64,000 nucleotides of DNA from an uncultured Clostridium sp. GTDB lineage: Bacteria; Bacillota; Clostridia; Clostridiales; Clostridiaceae. The notes under the pieces are model-generated. The model was not told the DNA's origin and searched no databases. It was given only the letters and a program-made list of their open reading frames with translations. Location: contig URGW01000015.1 of NCBI GenBank assembly GCA_900547475.1, positions 11,200-75,199 on the forward strand, given 5' to 3'. Position numbers and translations under genes: made by a program. Within the stretch, counting starts at the first letter, position 1. The number at the start of each line of letters is the position of its first letter. Shown here one piece after another: positions 37,227 through 47,295 of this stretch.

Positions 37227-37616
37227 TCCTTAATTTATAAAGTTAGTAAAACAGATAAATAATACAATTTATTTATAGTATTACTAATTTTCTTTTTATT
37301 AATACTTTAAATAGAAAATAATATATTGTTTTCTTAATATAACAATTTAATCAAATATTAAAAGTAGATTGGGGAATAATAAAATTATTTTAAAAAAATA
37401 CAATAATAGGAAAATGAACGTGAAAAGTCGAAATTAATCGAATATAAATTTTATTAATTAAAATAATATTCGTTATATATGACGAATAATTATAAAAAAT
37501 AAACAAAGAATGTTGACAGGGAGAAAAAGGATTGGTAAAATCTAATTAAGGCGAAAGTTTGGTGTATAAATAATAAAAATGTTCGTATTTTATTGGTGGA
37601 GTTATGGAGGTAGATT
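37227..37616. other. Intergenic region upstream of purL
   Basis: About 390 very AT-rich bases. It holds a dyad ATTCGTTATATATGACGAAT near 37467-37486, the purL promoter, and a PurBox-like motif downstream of the start point. I see no purine riboswitch core, tRNA or coding frame. Confidence 0.6.
37513..37541 (+). promoter_or_regulatory. purL promoter
   Basis: TTGACA (37513-37518), 17-bp spacer, TAAAAT (37536-37541). AATGTTCGTATTT at 37578-37590 matches 12 of 13 positions of the reversed Bacillus PurR box consensus, but lies downstream of the expected start point. Confidence 0.7.
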
Positions 37617-40600
37617 ATGTTAGGGTTTAAATGCATTTTTGTTGAAAAAAAGAAAGGCTTCAATGTTGAGGCTAAAAGTCTTATGGAAGACTTTAAAAGT
37701 AATCTTAGAATAAATAATCTTAAAGAAGTAAGGGTTATAAATAAATATATATTAGGTGAAATAGAAGAAGATTACTATAAAAACTCGTTATATACAATAT
37801 TTGCTGAAAAGACAGTAGATAATTTATATGAGGGAACTCTTCCAGTTAATGAAGATGAGATTGCATTTGCAGTTGAGTTTTTACCAGGTCAGTATGATCA
37901 AAGAGCAGATTCAGCTTCTGAATGTATAGGATTATTAGGAGCTAAAGAACCAGTAGAAGTTAAATCAGCTAAGGTAATAGTTTTAAAAGGTGATTTAAGC
38001 AAAGAAGATATAGAAAAAATTAAAGGATATTATATAAATCCAGTAGATTCTAGAGAAGTAGCAATAGATAATATTGAGCTTTTTTCAAAATTAGCAGAGC
38101 CTAACGATGTAGAGGTACTTCATGATTTTGTTAGTAAAGATAGAAGTCAAATAGAAGAATTCCACAAAGAATTAGGGTTAGCAATGAGTGTGGATGATTT
38201 ATTAATGATAAGAGATTATTTTAAAGGTGAAGATAGAACACCAACTATTACTGAAATAAAAGTAATAGATACTTATTGGTCTGATCACTGTAGACATACA
38301 ACTTTTAGTACTGCAATTGAAGATGTAACTTTTGAAATAGGTGAATTAAATAATGCAGCACAAAAATCATATGAAGCATATCTAAAATCAAGAAACTTCG
38401 TTTATGGAGAGACTAATAGAGACGAAACATTAATGGACATAGCAGTTATTACTATGAAAGAAATGAGAAAAAGAGGAATGTTAGAGGATTTAGATATTTC
38501 TGAAGAAATAAATGCTTGTTCAATAAAAGTTAACATAGAAACAGATAATGGAAATGAAGAATACTTAGTGATGTTTAAAAATGAAACACACAATCATCCT
38601 ACTGAAATTGAACCTTTTGGTGGAGCAGCAACTTGTTTAGGAGGAGCTATAAGAGATCCACTTTCAGGTAGAACATATGTATATCAAGCAATGAGAGTTA
38701 CTGGCGCAGCAGATCCAACAGTACCTGTTGAAGATACAGTTAAAGGGAAATTACCACAAAGAACTATTACATTAGGAGCGGCACATGGATATAGTTCATA
38801 TGGAAATCAAATAGGTTTAGCAACTGGACAAGTTTCAGAAGTTTATCATCCCAATTATGTAGCAAAAAGAATGGAAGTTGGTGCAGTTATAGCAGCAGCA
38901 CCAAAAGAAAATGTAGTAAGAGAAGAACCTAAAGCTGGTGATATAGTAATTCTTCTTGGAGGAAGAACAGGTAGAGATGGTGTTGGTGGAGCTACAGGTT
39001 CATCAAAGGAGCATACTGAAGATTCAATAAATCAATGTGGAGCTGAAGTTCAAAAGGGAAATGCTCCAACAGAAAGAAAGATACAAAGATTATTTAGAAA
39101 TTCTGAAGTTGCTAAGATGATTAAAAGATGTAATGACTTTGGAGCTGGTGGAGTTTCAGTTGCAATTGGGGAATTAACTAGAGGATTAGATATTAATTTA
39201 GATAAGGTTCCTAAAAAGTATGAAGGCTTAGATGGAACTGAAATTGCAATTTCTGAATCACAAGAAAGAATGGCAGTAGTAGTTAATAAAGAAAATGTAG
39301 ATAGATTTATAGAATTATCTAACTTAGAAAATTTAGAAGCTGTTGTTGTTGCAGAAGTTACTGATACAGAAAGATTAAGAATGTATTGGAGAGGTAAGGA
39401 AATAGTTAACTTGAAGAGAAGCTTCTTAGATACAAATGGAGCAAGACAAGTAACTAATATAGAAGTTAAGTTGCCAGATGAATATCCTTTAGCAGTTGGA
39501 GAAGTAAATGTTAAAGAAGAGTGGATAAATAACTTAAAGAAATTAAATGTGGCATCACAAAAAGGATTAGTTGAAAGATTTGACTCAACAATAGGTGGAG
39601 GAACAGTTCTTATGCCATATGGTGGTAAGGATTCAGCAACAGAGCAAGAAGCAATGGTTGCTAAAATTCCGGTATTAGATGGAGTAAGCAAAGAGGCAAC
39701 AATAATGAGTTATGGATTTAATCCAGAATTAGGAGTTTGGAGCCCATACCATATGGCATATTACTCAATAATAGAAGCAGTTACAAAGCTTGCAGCTGTT
39801 GGTGGAGACTATAGAAAAGCAAGATTAACTCTTCAAGAATATTTTGAAAAACTAGGTAAGAATCCAGAAAGATGGGGTAAACCATTTGCTGCATTATTAG
39901 GAGCATACCAAGCACAAATGGATTTAGGTATACCTGCAATTGGTGGTAAGGACTCAATGTCTGGAAGTTTTGGCAGTTTAGATGTTCCTCCAACATTAGT
40001 GGCTTTTGCAGTTGGAGTTGAAAAAGCAAAAAATATAATTTCGGCAGAGTTTAAAGAAATCGGTTCAAAGCTAGTATTTTTAATAGCTGAAAGAAATGAA
40101 GATTATACATTAAAGATAGAACAATATAAAAAGAATTTAGAAAAATTACATGAGCTTATTTTAGAAGGAAAAGTAATATCAGCATCATCAGTTAAGTTTG
40201 GTGGAGTTTCAGAGACACTTTCTAAGATGGCTTTCGGAAATAAAATTGGGGTTAAATTCTATAATCTAACTAAGGAAGAGCTTTTTGGTTTAAACTATGG
40301 AAGTTTAGTTTTAGAAGTAAAGCAGGATGTAAATATAGATGTAGAGTTTGAAGGATGCGCTTACAAGGCAATAGGATGCACAGTTAAAGATGAAGTAATA
40401 GTTTCAGAAGAGTATGATTTAGATTTAAAACTAAATGCTTTAGTAGAAGCTTATGAAGAAAAGTTATCAAAAGTATTTAAGATTAAAACTACTGATAAAA
40501 ATGAAACTGTAAAAGAGGTTTTATATAATGAATCAAATATTAAATCACCTATTATAAAGGTTGCTAAACCTAAAGTAATAATTCCAGTATTCCCAGGAAC

Positions 40601-41363
40601 AAACTGTGAATATGATTGTGAAAGAGTATTTAGAAATGCTGGGGCTGAAACAGAAACTTTAGTATTTAGAAATTACTCTAATGATGCTTTTGTAGAATCA
40701 ATTGAAAATCTAGAAAAGCAAATTAGAGAAAGTCAAATAATAATGTTACCAGGTGGATTTTCTGCAGGAGATGAACCAGATGGATCAGGTAAATTTATTT
40801 CAACAGTATTTAGAAATGAAAGAATTAAAGATGCTGTTATGGATTTATTAAAGAATAGAGATGGATTAATGTTAGGTATTTGTAATGGCTTCCAGGCATT
40901 AATTAAATTAGGATTAGTTCCTTATGGTGAAATAGTTGATATTGAAGAAGAGATGGCTACATTAACTTATAACGAAATTAATAGACATATGAGTTCAATA
41001 ATTAAAACTAAGATTGTTTCTAAAAAATCACCATGGTTTAGTGGAGTTGAACTAGGGGATATACACAATGTAGCAATTTCACATGGAGAAGGAAGATTTG
41101 TTGCTCCAGAAAAGCTATTAAAACAATTAATAGAAAATGGACAAGTAGCAACTCAATACGTTGATAATAAAGGAAATATAGCATTAGATATGCCATTTAA
41201 TCCAAATGGATCAATGCTAGGAATAGAAGGTATAACAAGTCCTGATGGTAGAGTTCTTGGTAAGATGGGTCACTCTGAAAGAATTGGAGATAATCTTTAT
41301 AAGAATGTACCAGGAAACTTTGATCAAAAGATTTTCGAATCAGGAGTAAAATACTTCAAATAG
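37617..41363 (+). CDS. purL: Phosphoribosylformylglycinamidine synthase (single-chain PurL with glutaminase domain)
   Basis: 1248 residues of the large, fused type. An N-terminal PurS-like region precedes the tandem AIRS-like ATP-binding halves (DTYWSDHCRHTTF, NETHNHPTEIEPFGGAATCLGG, AAHGYSSYG). The C-terminal class I glutaminase from about residue 985 has PVFPGTNCEYDCE, LPGGFSAGDEPDGS, the nucleophile Cys of GICNGFQAL, and SHGEGRF. It converts FGAR to FGAM. It has its own promoter and is separated from purE by an inverted-repeat spacer of about 155 bases. Confidence 0.97.
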   Translation: MLGFKCIFVEKKKGFNVEAKSLMEDFKSNLRINNLKEVRVINKYILGEIEEDYYKNSLYTIFAEKTVDNLYEGTLPVNEDEIAFAVEFLPGQYDQRADSASECIGLLGAKEPVEVKSAKVIVLKGDLSKEDIEKIKGYYINPVDSREVAIDNIELFSKLAEPNDVEVLHDFVSKDRSQIEEFHKELGLAMSVDDLLMIRDYFKGEDRTPTITEIKVIDTYWSDHCRHTTFSTAIEDVTFEIGELNNAAQKSYEAYLKSRNFVYGETNRDETLMDIAVITMKEMRKRGMLEDLDISEEINACSIKVNIETDNGNEEYLVMFKNETHNHPTEIEPFGGAATCLGGAIRDPLSGRTYVYQAMRVTGAADPTVPVEDTVKGKLPQRTITLGAAHGYSSYGNQIGLATGQVSEVYHPNYVAKRMEVGAVIAAAPKENVVREEPKAGDIVILLGGRTGRDGVGGATGSSKEHTEDSINQCGAEVQKGNAPTERKIQRLFRNSEVAKMIKRCNDFGAGGVSVAIGELTRGLDINLDKVPKKYEGLDGTEIAISESQERMAVVVNKENVDRFIELSNLENLEAVVVAEVTDTERLRMYWRGKEIVNLKRSFLDTNGARQVTNIEVKLPDEYPLAVGEVNVKEEWINNLKKLNVASQKGLVERFDSTIGGGTVLMPYGGKDSATEQEAMVAKIPVLDGVSKEATIMSYGFNPELGVWSPYHMAYYSIIEAVTKLAAVGGDYRKARLTLQEYFEKLGKNPERWGKPFAALLGAYQAQMDLGIPAIGGKDSMSGSFGSLDVPPTLVAFAVGVEKAKNIISAEFKEIGSKLVFLIAERNEDYTLKIEQYKKNLEKLHELILEGKVISASSVKFGGVSETLSKMAFGNKIGVKFYNLTKEELFGLNYGSLVLEVKQDVNIDVEFEGCAYKAIGCTVKDEVIVSEEYDLDLKLNALVEAYEEKLSKVFKIKTTDKNETVKEVLYNESNIKSPIIKVAKPKVIIPVFPGTNCEYDCERVFRNAGAETETLVFRNYSNDAFVESIENLEKQIRESQIIMLPGGFSAGDEPDGSGKFISTVFRNERIKDAVMDLLKNRDGLMLGICNGFQALIKLGLVPYGEIVDIEEEMATLTYNEINRHMSSIIKTKIVSKKSPWFSGVELGDIHNVAISHGEGRFVAPEKLLKQLIENGQVATQYVDNKGNIALDMPFNPNGSMLGIEGITSPDGRVLGKMGHSERIGDNLYKNVPGNFDQKIFESGVKYFK

Positions 41364-41518
41364 TGACAAGCTTCAAGTGAACAGTGGCAAGTTAAAGAAT
41401 AAATTAAGTGAGTGATGAGTTTGGAAAATATATATTTTATGAAACATCTTAATGTGTTTTGACATTAATTTATCACTCTCCACTAGTCACTTGTAACTAA
41501 AGAAAGGGTGATTTTAAA
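41361..41518. repeat. Imperfect inverted-repeat spacer between purL and purE
   Basis: The left arm (41375-41406, beginning AAGTGAACAGTGG) recurs inverted at about 41461-41496, where the complement reads AAGTGACTAGTGG. The motif also appears as AGTGACAAG at 41362. The whole looks like a small dispersed intergenic repeat able to fold into a hairpin. The purE ribosome site AAAGGGTG follows at its edge. Confidence 0.6.
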
Positions 41519-41998
41519 ATGAAGGTTGCAATATTTTTTGGATCTAAATCTGATACAGAAATAATGAGAGGAGCAGCTAACTGCTTAAAGGAATTTGGGG
41601 TTGAGTATAAAGCATTTGTTTTATCTGCTCATAGAGTTCCTGAAAAGTTAGAAGAAACTTTAAGAGAAGTAGAATCGCAAGGGTGTGAAGTTGTAATAGC
41701 AGGAGCAGGACTTGCGGCACATTTACCAGGAGTAATTGCTTCTCAAACAACAATGCCAGTTATAGGAGTTCCATGTAAAGGTGCAATAGAAGGATTAGAT
41801 GCATTATTTTCAATAGTTCAAATGCCAAAATCTATTCCAGTTGCAACAGTTGGAATAAATAATGCTTATAATGCTGGAATGCTTGCAGTACAAATGTTAG
41901 CAGTTGGAGATAAAGAATTAAAAACTAAATTAGTTGAATATAGAAAAAATATGAAAGAAAAATTTATATCTGAAAATGGTGAGGGAGTGGATTTATAA
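41519..41998 (+). CDS. purE: N5-carboxyaminoimidazole ribonucleotide mutase
   Basis: 159 residues. The PurE fold motifs FFGSKSDTEIM, SAHRVPEKL (active-site His) and AGAGLAAHLPGV are all present. Class I PurE converts N5-CAIR to CAIR; a PurK partner was not seen in the window. The stop overlaps the purC ATG by one base, coupling translation. Confidence 0.96.
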   Translation: MKVAIFFGSKSDTEIMRGAANCLKEFGVEYKAFVLSAHRVPEKLEETLREVESQGCEVVIAGAGLAAHLPGVIASQTTMPVIGVPCKGAIEGLDALFSIVQMPKSIPVATVGINNAYNAGMLAVQMLAVGDKELKTKLVEYRKNMKEKFISENGEGVDL

Positions 41999-42702
41999 TG
42001 GAAAAATTAGAAATGATGTATGAAGGTAAAGCAAAGAAAATATATGCTACAGATAAGGCTGATGAAGTAATAGTTTATTACAAAGATGATGCAACTGCTT
42101 TTAATGGAGAAAAGAAAGGGCAAATCGAAGATAAAGGTGTTTTAAACAATGCAATTACTTCAATGTTATTTGAAATGTTAAACAAAAAGGGAGTTCCAAC
42201 TCACTTTATTGAAAAACTAAATGATAGAGAACAATTATGTAAAAAGGTTGAAATAGTTCCATTAGAAGTAATAGTAAGAAATGTTGCTGCTGGTTCTATG
42301 GCTAAAAGATTAGGCTTAGAGGAAGGAACTGAACTTAAAACAACAGTATTTGAATTATCATACAAAGATGATTCTCTAGGAGACCCATTAATAAATGATT
42401 ATCATGCAGTTGGTATTGGAGCAACAACTTTTGAAGAGTTAGAAAAAATTTATGCTTTAACATCAAAAATTAACGATATTTTAAAGGATATGTTCTTAAA
42501 ATCTAATATAAGATTAATAGATTTTAAATTAGAATTTGGTAGATATAACGGAGATATAGTTTTAGCAGATGAAATTTCACCAGATACATGTAGATTTTGG
42601 GATGCAACAACTGGAGAAAAGTTAGATAAAGATAGATTCAGAAGAGATCTTGGTAATGTTAAAGATGCCTATGTTGAAATATTAAAGAGAATACAGGAAT
42701 AG
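41998..42702 (+). CDS. purC: SAICAR synthetase
   Basis: 234 residues of normal length with YEGKAKKIY, DDATAFNGEKK, the substrate segment VRNVAAGSMAKRLG and DFKLEFG. It condenses CAIR with aspartate using ATP. GAGGGAG in the end of purE serves as ribosome site. Confidence 0.97.
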   Translation: MEKLEMMYEGKAKKIYATDKADEVIVYYKDDATAFNGEKKGQIEDKGVLNNAITSMLFEMLNKKGVPTHFIEKLNDREQLCKKVEIVPLEVIVRNVAAGSMAKRLGLEEGTELKTTVFELSYKDDSLGDPLINDYHAVGIGATTFEELEKIYALTSKINDILKDMFLKSNIRLIDFKLEFGRYNGDIVLADEISPDTCRFWDATTGEKLDKDRFRRDLGNVKDAYVEILKRIQE

Positions 42703-42759
42703 TAATATTGAAACTTGTCATTTGCCACTCAAAAACTGATTAATCGGGGGTTATAAAAT
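42703..42759. repeat. Fragment of the purL-purE type repeat
   Basis: The segment ACTTGTCATTTGCCACTC (42713-42730) is, on the complement, GAGTGGCAAATGACAAGT. It resembles the AGTGGCAAG/GTGACAAG words of the purL-purE spacer and looks like a decayed half copy. Confidence 0.4.
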
Positions 42760-44175
42760 ATGAATCCAAAGTTAGACAATATAATAATGGATCCAAGTAA
42801 TGATAAATTTAAAGATGAATGTGGAGTATTTGGTGTTTATTCTAATAAAGAATTAGATGTAGCATCTATAACTTACTATGGGTTATATGCACTTCAACAT
42901 AGAGGACAAGAAAGTGCAGGTATAGCTGTTGCTAATGGTGAAGAGATAAATATAAAAAAGGGAATGGGGCTTATTACAGAAGCATTTTCTCAAGAAGATA
43001 TAAATTCTTTAAAAGGTTTTACAGCAATTGGACATGTTAGATATTCAACAAGTGGAGATACTAGAATTGAAAATGCACAACCATTACTAAGTAAAACAAA
43101 ATTAGGGCCAATAGCTATGGCACACAATGGAACTTTAGTTAATGCAGATGTTATTAGAGAGTTATTAGAGGATGGAGGACATGTATTCCATACATCAATA
43201 GATTCAGAAGTAATTGCTAATTTAATTGCAAGAGGTGCTAAAAAAGGTGTTGAAAGAGCGGTGTTAGATGCTATTCAAGCTGTTAGAGGATCATTTGCAA
43301 TGGTTATTTTAACTGAAAATAAACTTATAGGTGTAAGGGACCCGCATGGAATTAGACCTCTTTGCTTAGGAAGAATTGAAGAAGGGTATATTTTAACTTC
43401 TGAAAGCTGTGCTTTAGATGCAATTGGTGCAGAATTAGTTAGAGATATTGAACCTGGTGAAATTATAGTAATTGATGAAAGTGGAATAAATTCATATAGA
43501 TATTCTGAAAATACTCAATGCCAAACTTGTGCATTTGAATATATATATTTTGCTAGACCAGACTCAATAATAGATGGATTAGATGTTCATGAATCAAGAG
43601 TTAGAGCAGGAGAACAATTATATAGAGAAAATCCAATTGATGCGGATGTAGTTGTTGCTGTTCCAGACTCAGGTATACCAGCAGCAATAGGATATGCTAA
43701 GGCATCAGGAATTCCTTATGATACTGGATTTGTAAAGAATAGATATGTAGGAAGAACATTTATAACTCCTTCTCAAGAAGTTAGAGAAAGAGCAGTAGCT
43801 GTTAAATTAAATCCTTTAAAAGTAAATATTAAAGATAAGAGAGTTATTCTTATAGATGATTCAATAGTAAGAGGAACTACTTCAAAACATTTAGTTGAAT
43901 CTTTAAGAAGGGCTGGAGCAAAAGAAGTTCACTTCTTAGTAGCATCACCAGTAGTTCAATATCCATGTTATTTTGGAATTGACACTCCTTATAGAAAAGA
44001 GCTTATTGGGGCAAATCATTCATTAGAAGAAATAAGAGAAATAATTGGTTGTGATTCTTTAGGGTATTTAACTATGGATGGTATGTACAAATGCTTTAAT
44101 GCAAATCAAGGATATTGTGTAGGATGCTTTAATGGAGTATATCCAGTTGCAACACCAATAGAAACTGAAAGGTAG
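42760..44175 (+). CDS. purF: Amidophosphoribosyltransferase
   Basis: 471 residues. A short propeptide ends before the nucleophile Cys in KDECGVFGVYS (about residue 21), as in the Bacillus-type enzyme. The Ntn glutaminase domain is followed by a phosphoribosyltransferase with the PRPP motif VILIDDSIVRGTTS. Four cysteines (CQTCAF, GYCVGCF) match the iron-sulphur-binding form. It catalyses the first committed step of purine synthesis. purM follows nine bases later. Confidence 0.97.
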   Translation: MNPKLDNIIMDPSNDKFKDECGVFGVYSNKELDVASITYYGLYALQHRGQESAGIAVANGEEINIKKGMGLITEAFSQEDINSLKGFTAIGHVRYSTSGDTRIENAQPLLSKTKLGPIAMAHNGTLVNADVIRELLEDGGHVFHTSIDSEVIANLIARGAKKGVERAVLDAIQAVRGSFAMVILTENKLIGVRDPHGIRPLCLGRIEEGYILTSESCALDAIGAELVRDIEPGEIIVIDESGINSYRYSENTQCQTCAFEYIYFARPDSIIDGLDVHESRVRAGEQLYRENPIDADVVVAVPDSGIPAAIGYAKASGIPYDTGFVKNRYVGRTFITPSQEVRERAVAVKLNPLKVNIKDKRVILIDDSIVRGTTSKHLVESLRRAGAKEVHFLVASPVVQYPCYFGIDTPYRKELIGANHSLEEIREIIGCDSLGYLTMDGMYKCFNANQGYCVGCFNGVYPVATPIETER

Positions 44176-44184
44176 GGAATTTAA

Positions 44185-45186
44185 ATGATAACTTATAAAG
44201 ATGCTGGAGTTAATATAGAAGAAGGTTATAAGTCAGTAAAGCTTATAAAGGAATATGCACAAAGAACAATGAGTGAATATGTGTTAAATGGTCTTGGAAG
44301 CTTTGCTGGAATGGTTGAGTTACCAGGAGGATATAAAAAACCTGTTTTAGTTTCTGGTACAGATGGTGTTGGAACTAAGCTTGAATTAGCATTTAAAACT
44401 AAGAAATATGATACAGTTGGTATCGACTGTGTAGCTATGTGTGTAAATGATATTTTATGTCATGGAGCAAAGCCATTATTTTTCTTGGATTATATAGCTT
44501 GTGGAAAGCTTGAAGCAGAAGTTGCTGCTGATTTAGTTAAAGGTGTTTCTGATGGTTGTGTTCAGTCAGATTGTGCTTTAGTTGGGGGAGAAACAGCAGA
44601 AATGCCAGGCTTCTATAAAGAGGGAGAATATGATATTGCAGGATTTGCAGTAGGTATTGTAGATAAAGATAAAATAATCAACGGAAAAAATATTAAACCA
44701 GGAGATAAGCTAATTGGTATTGCTTCTTCAGGAGTACATTCAAATGGATTTTCTTTAGTTAGAAAATTATATACAGATTTAAATGAAGAATTTAATGGAG
44801 AAGAGGTTTGGAAGACATTAATTACTCCAACTAAGATATATGTTAAACCAATATTAAGTTTAATTGAAAAGTTTGATATTAAAGGTATGTCTCATATAAC
44901 TGGTGGAGGATTTATTGAAAATGTTCCAAGAATGTTTAATGGTTCAGAATTAACTGCAGAAATAAACAAAGATAGTTATCCATTACCAGCAATATTTGAA
45001 GATATGATTAATAAAGGTGTAAATAGAGATCATATGTATAATACATTCAATATGGGGATTGGTTTTGTATTATGTGTTGATGAAAAAGATGTTGATGCTG
45101 TTATTAAAGAGCTTATTGAATTAGGTGAAAAGGCTTATGAAATTGGTGTAGTAACAGCTGGAGGTGAAGGAGTTTGCTTAAAGTAG
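44185..45186 (+). CDS. purM: Phosphoribosylaminoimidazole (AIR) synthetase
   Basis: 333 residues. The AIRS signatures SGTDGVGTKLELAF, GGETAEMPGFY and MSHITGGGFIENVPR are present. It closes the imidazole ring of FGAM to AIR. Its 3' end overlaps purN by 13 bases. Confidence 0.97.
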   Translation: MITYKDAGVNIEEGYKSVKLIKEYAQRTMSEYVLNGLGSFAGMVELPGGYKKPVLVSGTDGVGTKLELAFKTKKYDTVGIDCVAMCVNDILCHGAKPLFFLDYIACGKLEAEVAADLVKGVSDGCVQSDCALVGGETAEMPGFYKEGEYDIAGFAVGIVDKDKIINGKNIKPGDKLIGIASSGVHSNGFSLVRKLYTDLNEEFNGEEVWKTLITPTKIYVKPILSLIEKFDIKGMSHITGGGFIENVPRMFNGSELTAEINKDSYPLPAIFEDMINKGVNRDHMYNTFNMGIGFVLCVDEKDVDAVIKELIELGEKAYEIGVVTAGGEGVCLK

Positions 45187-45776
45187 CAGTACTTGTATCT
45201 GGTGGAGGGTCAAACCTCCAATCAATCTTAGATTATGGACAAGAGACTTTTAAAGTTGAAATGGTTATTGGAAGTAAGGAATGTATTTATGGTTTAGAAA
45301 GAGCTAAAAATGCTGGAGTTCCTACATATGTTGTTTCAAGAAAAGAGTATGGAAATGAAACTTCTAATAAGATATTAGAATTAACTAGGGGCAAAGTTGA
45401 TTTAATAGTTTTAGCTGGTTATCTTTCAATATTAGATGGTGAAATATTAAGAGAATTTAAAGATAAAATAATAAATATTCATCCTTCACTTATACCAAGT
45501 TTTTGTGGAGATAAAATGTATGGAATGCATGTACATAATGCAGTAAAAAACTCAGGGGTTAGATTTACTGGATGTACAGTTCACTTTGTAAATGAAGAAG
45601 TAGATGGTGGAGCAATAATACTTCAAGAAGTAGTTCCAGTATATTTTGAAGATACTGCAGAAGATATTCAAAAGAGAGTATTAGTAGAAGAGCATAAATT
45701 ATTACCTAAAGCAATTGATTTAATAAGTAAAGGTAAAATTGAGATTATAGACGGAAGAGTAAATATTTTAAAATAG
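45174..45776 (+). CDS. purN: Phosphoribosylglycinamide formyltransferase
   Basis: 200 residues. VLVSGGGSNLQSI, the catalytic NIHPSLIPSF and the GCTVHFVNEEVDGG region are typical of the 10-formyl-THF-dependent enzyme. It uses a TTG start inside purM, with GGAGGTGA about six bases upstream, so it is translationally coupled. Confidence 0.95.
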   Translation: MLKVAVLVSGGGSNLQSILDYGQETFKVEMVIGSKECIYGLERAKNAGVPTYVVSRKEYGNETSNKILELTRGKVDLIVLAGYLSILDGEILREFKDKIINIHPSLIPSFCGDKMYGMHVHNAVKNSGVRFTGCTVHFVNEEVDGGAIILQEVVPVYFEDTAEDIQKRVLVEEHKLLPKAIDLISKGKIEIIDGRVNILK

Positions 45777-45789
45777 GGAGGATTTTTAC

Positions 45790-47295
45790 ATGATTAAAAG
45801 AGCATTAATTAGTGTATTTGATAAGACTGGAATTTTAGATTTTTCAAAATTTTTAGCAGAAAACGGAGTTGAGGTTATTTCAACAGGAGGTACTTATAAG
45901 CACTTAAAAGAAAATGGAGTTGCAGTAACAGAGGTTAATGAAGTTACTAATTTTCCAGAAATGCTAGATGGAAGAGTTAAAACTCTTCATCCAATTATTC
46001 ATGCAGGAATACTTGCTATAAGAGATAATGAAGAACATATGAACACTATAAAAGAAAGAAATATTGAAACTATAGATATGGTTATAGTTAATTTATATCC
46101 TTTCTTTGAAAAAGTAAGAGAAGATTTAAGCTTTGAAGAAAAAGTTGAATTTATAGATATTGGTGGACCAACAATGCTCAGAGCAGCGGCTAAGAACTTC
46201 CAAGATGTTGTTGTTATAAGTGAAGCTTCTGATTACGAAGCTGTAATAGCTGAAATTAAAGAAACAGGAGATGTTAGCTATAAGCTAAGAAAGAAATTAG
46301 CTGGTAAAGTATTTAATTTAATGAGTGCATATGATGCAGCAATTTCTAACTTCATGTTAAGTGATGAAGAAGAATATCCAGAATATCTTTCAATTTCATA
46401 CAAGAAGAAGCAAAGCTTAAGATATGGTGAAAATCCACATCAAAGTGCTGCATACTATGTTTCAAATGAATTTGATGGTGGTATGAATGATTTTGAAATA
46501 TTAAATGGTAAAGAGCTTTCTTATAATAATATTAAGGACTTAGATATAGCATGGAAAGTTGCTAATGAATTTGAAGAAACAGCTTGCTGTGCATTAAAAC
46601 ATAATACTCCATGTGGTGTTGCAATAGGTGAGACTACGGTAGAAGCTTACACTAAAGCACACGATGTAGATCCAACTTCAATCTTTGGTGGAATAGTTGC
46701 TATTAACAAGAAGATTGATAAAGCTACAGCAGAAGAAATGGTGAAAATATTCTTAGAAGTAGTTGCAGCACCAGATTTTGATGAAGATGCTTTAGAAGTT
46801 TTAAGAAGTAAGAAGAACTTAAGAGTTATTAAGTGTAACGTTAAGCCATGTGATAAGAAGTTTATGGTAACTGTTGATGGAGGAATCTTAGTTCAAGAAG
46901 AAGATACTAAGCTTTTAGATGAGTTAAAGGTTGTTACAGAAAAAGCTCCAACTGAAGCTGAAATGAAAGATTTAGTATTTGGTATGAAGGTTGTTAAATA
47001 TGTTAAATCAAATGCCATAGTTACAGTTAAAGATGGTGTTGCTGTAGGAATTGGTGGTGGACAAGTTAATAGAATTTGGCCAACAATGGATGCTTTAAGA
47101 AGAGGTGAGGGAGCTACTATACTAGCTTCAGATGCATTCTTCCCATTTAGAGATATAGTTGATGAGTGTTCTAAATATGGAATTAAAGCAATAATTCAAC
47201 CAGGTGGTTCAATGAGAGACCAAGAATCAATTGATGCTTGCAACGAACATGGAATTGCCATGGTATTTACAGGAGTTCGTCACTTTAAACACTAG
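45790..47295 (+). CDS. purH: AICAR transformylase/IMP cyclohydrolase
   Basis: 501 residues. The N-terminal MGS-like cyclohydrolase domain has STGGTYKHL and GRVKTLHPIIHAG. The transformylase has RYGENPHQSA, LKHNTPCGVA with the Lys-His pair, and the terminal FTGVRHFKH. It makes IMP. Its last 15 bases, including the stop, form one end of a giant inverted repeat whose partner lies beyond the spacer. Confidence 0.97.
   Translation: MIKRALISVFDKTGILDFSKFLAENGVEVISTGGTYKHLKENGVAVTEVNEVTNFPEMLDGRVKTLHPIIHAGILAIRDNEEHMNTIKERNIETIDMVIVNLYPFFEKVREDLSFEEKVEFIDIGGPTMLRAAAKNFQDVVVISEASDYEAVIAEIKETGDVSYKLRKKLAGKVFNLMSAYDAAISNFMLSDEEEYPEYLSISYKKKQSLRYGENPHQSAAYYVSNEFDGGMNDFEILNGKELSYNNIKDLDIAWKVANEFEETACCALKHNTPCGVAIGETTVEAYTKAHDVDPTSIFGGIVAINKKIDKATAEEMVKIFLEVVAAPDFDEDALEVLRSKKNLRVIKCNVKPCDKKFMVTVDGGILVQEEDTKLLDELKVVTEKAPTEAEMKDLVFGMKVVKYVKSNAIVTVKDGVAVGIGGGQVNRIWPTMDALRRGEGATILASDAFFPFRDIVDECSKYGIKAIIQPGGSMRDQESIDACNEHGIAMVFTGVRHFKH

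Noticed and set aside
37227..37616. Purine riboswitch upstream of purL
   Set aside because: No three-way junction core or conserved loop sequences could be found.
39050..39691. Long minus-strand open frame opposite purL (213 codons)
   Set aside because: It lies entirely within the well-conserved purL frame, is hydrophobic/serine-rich as expected of a shadow, and has no ribosome site.
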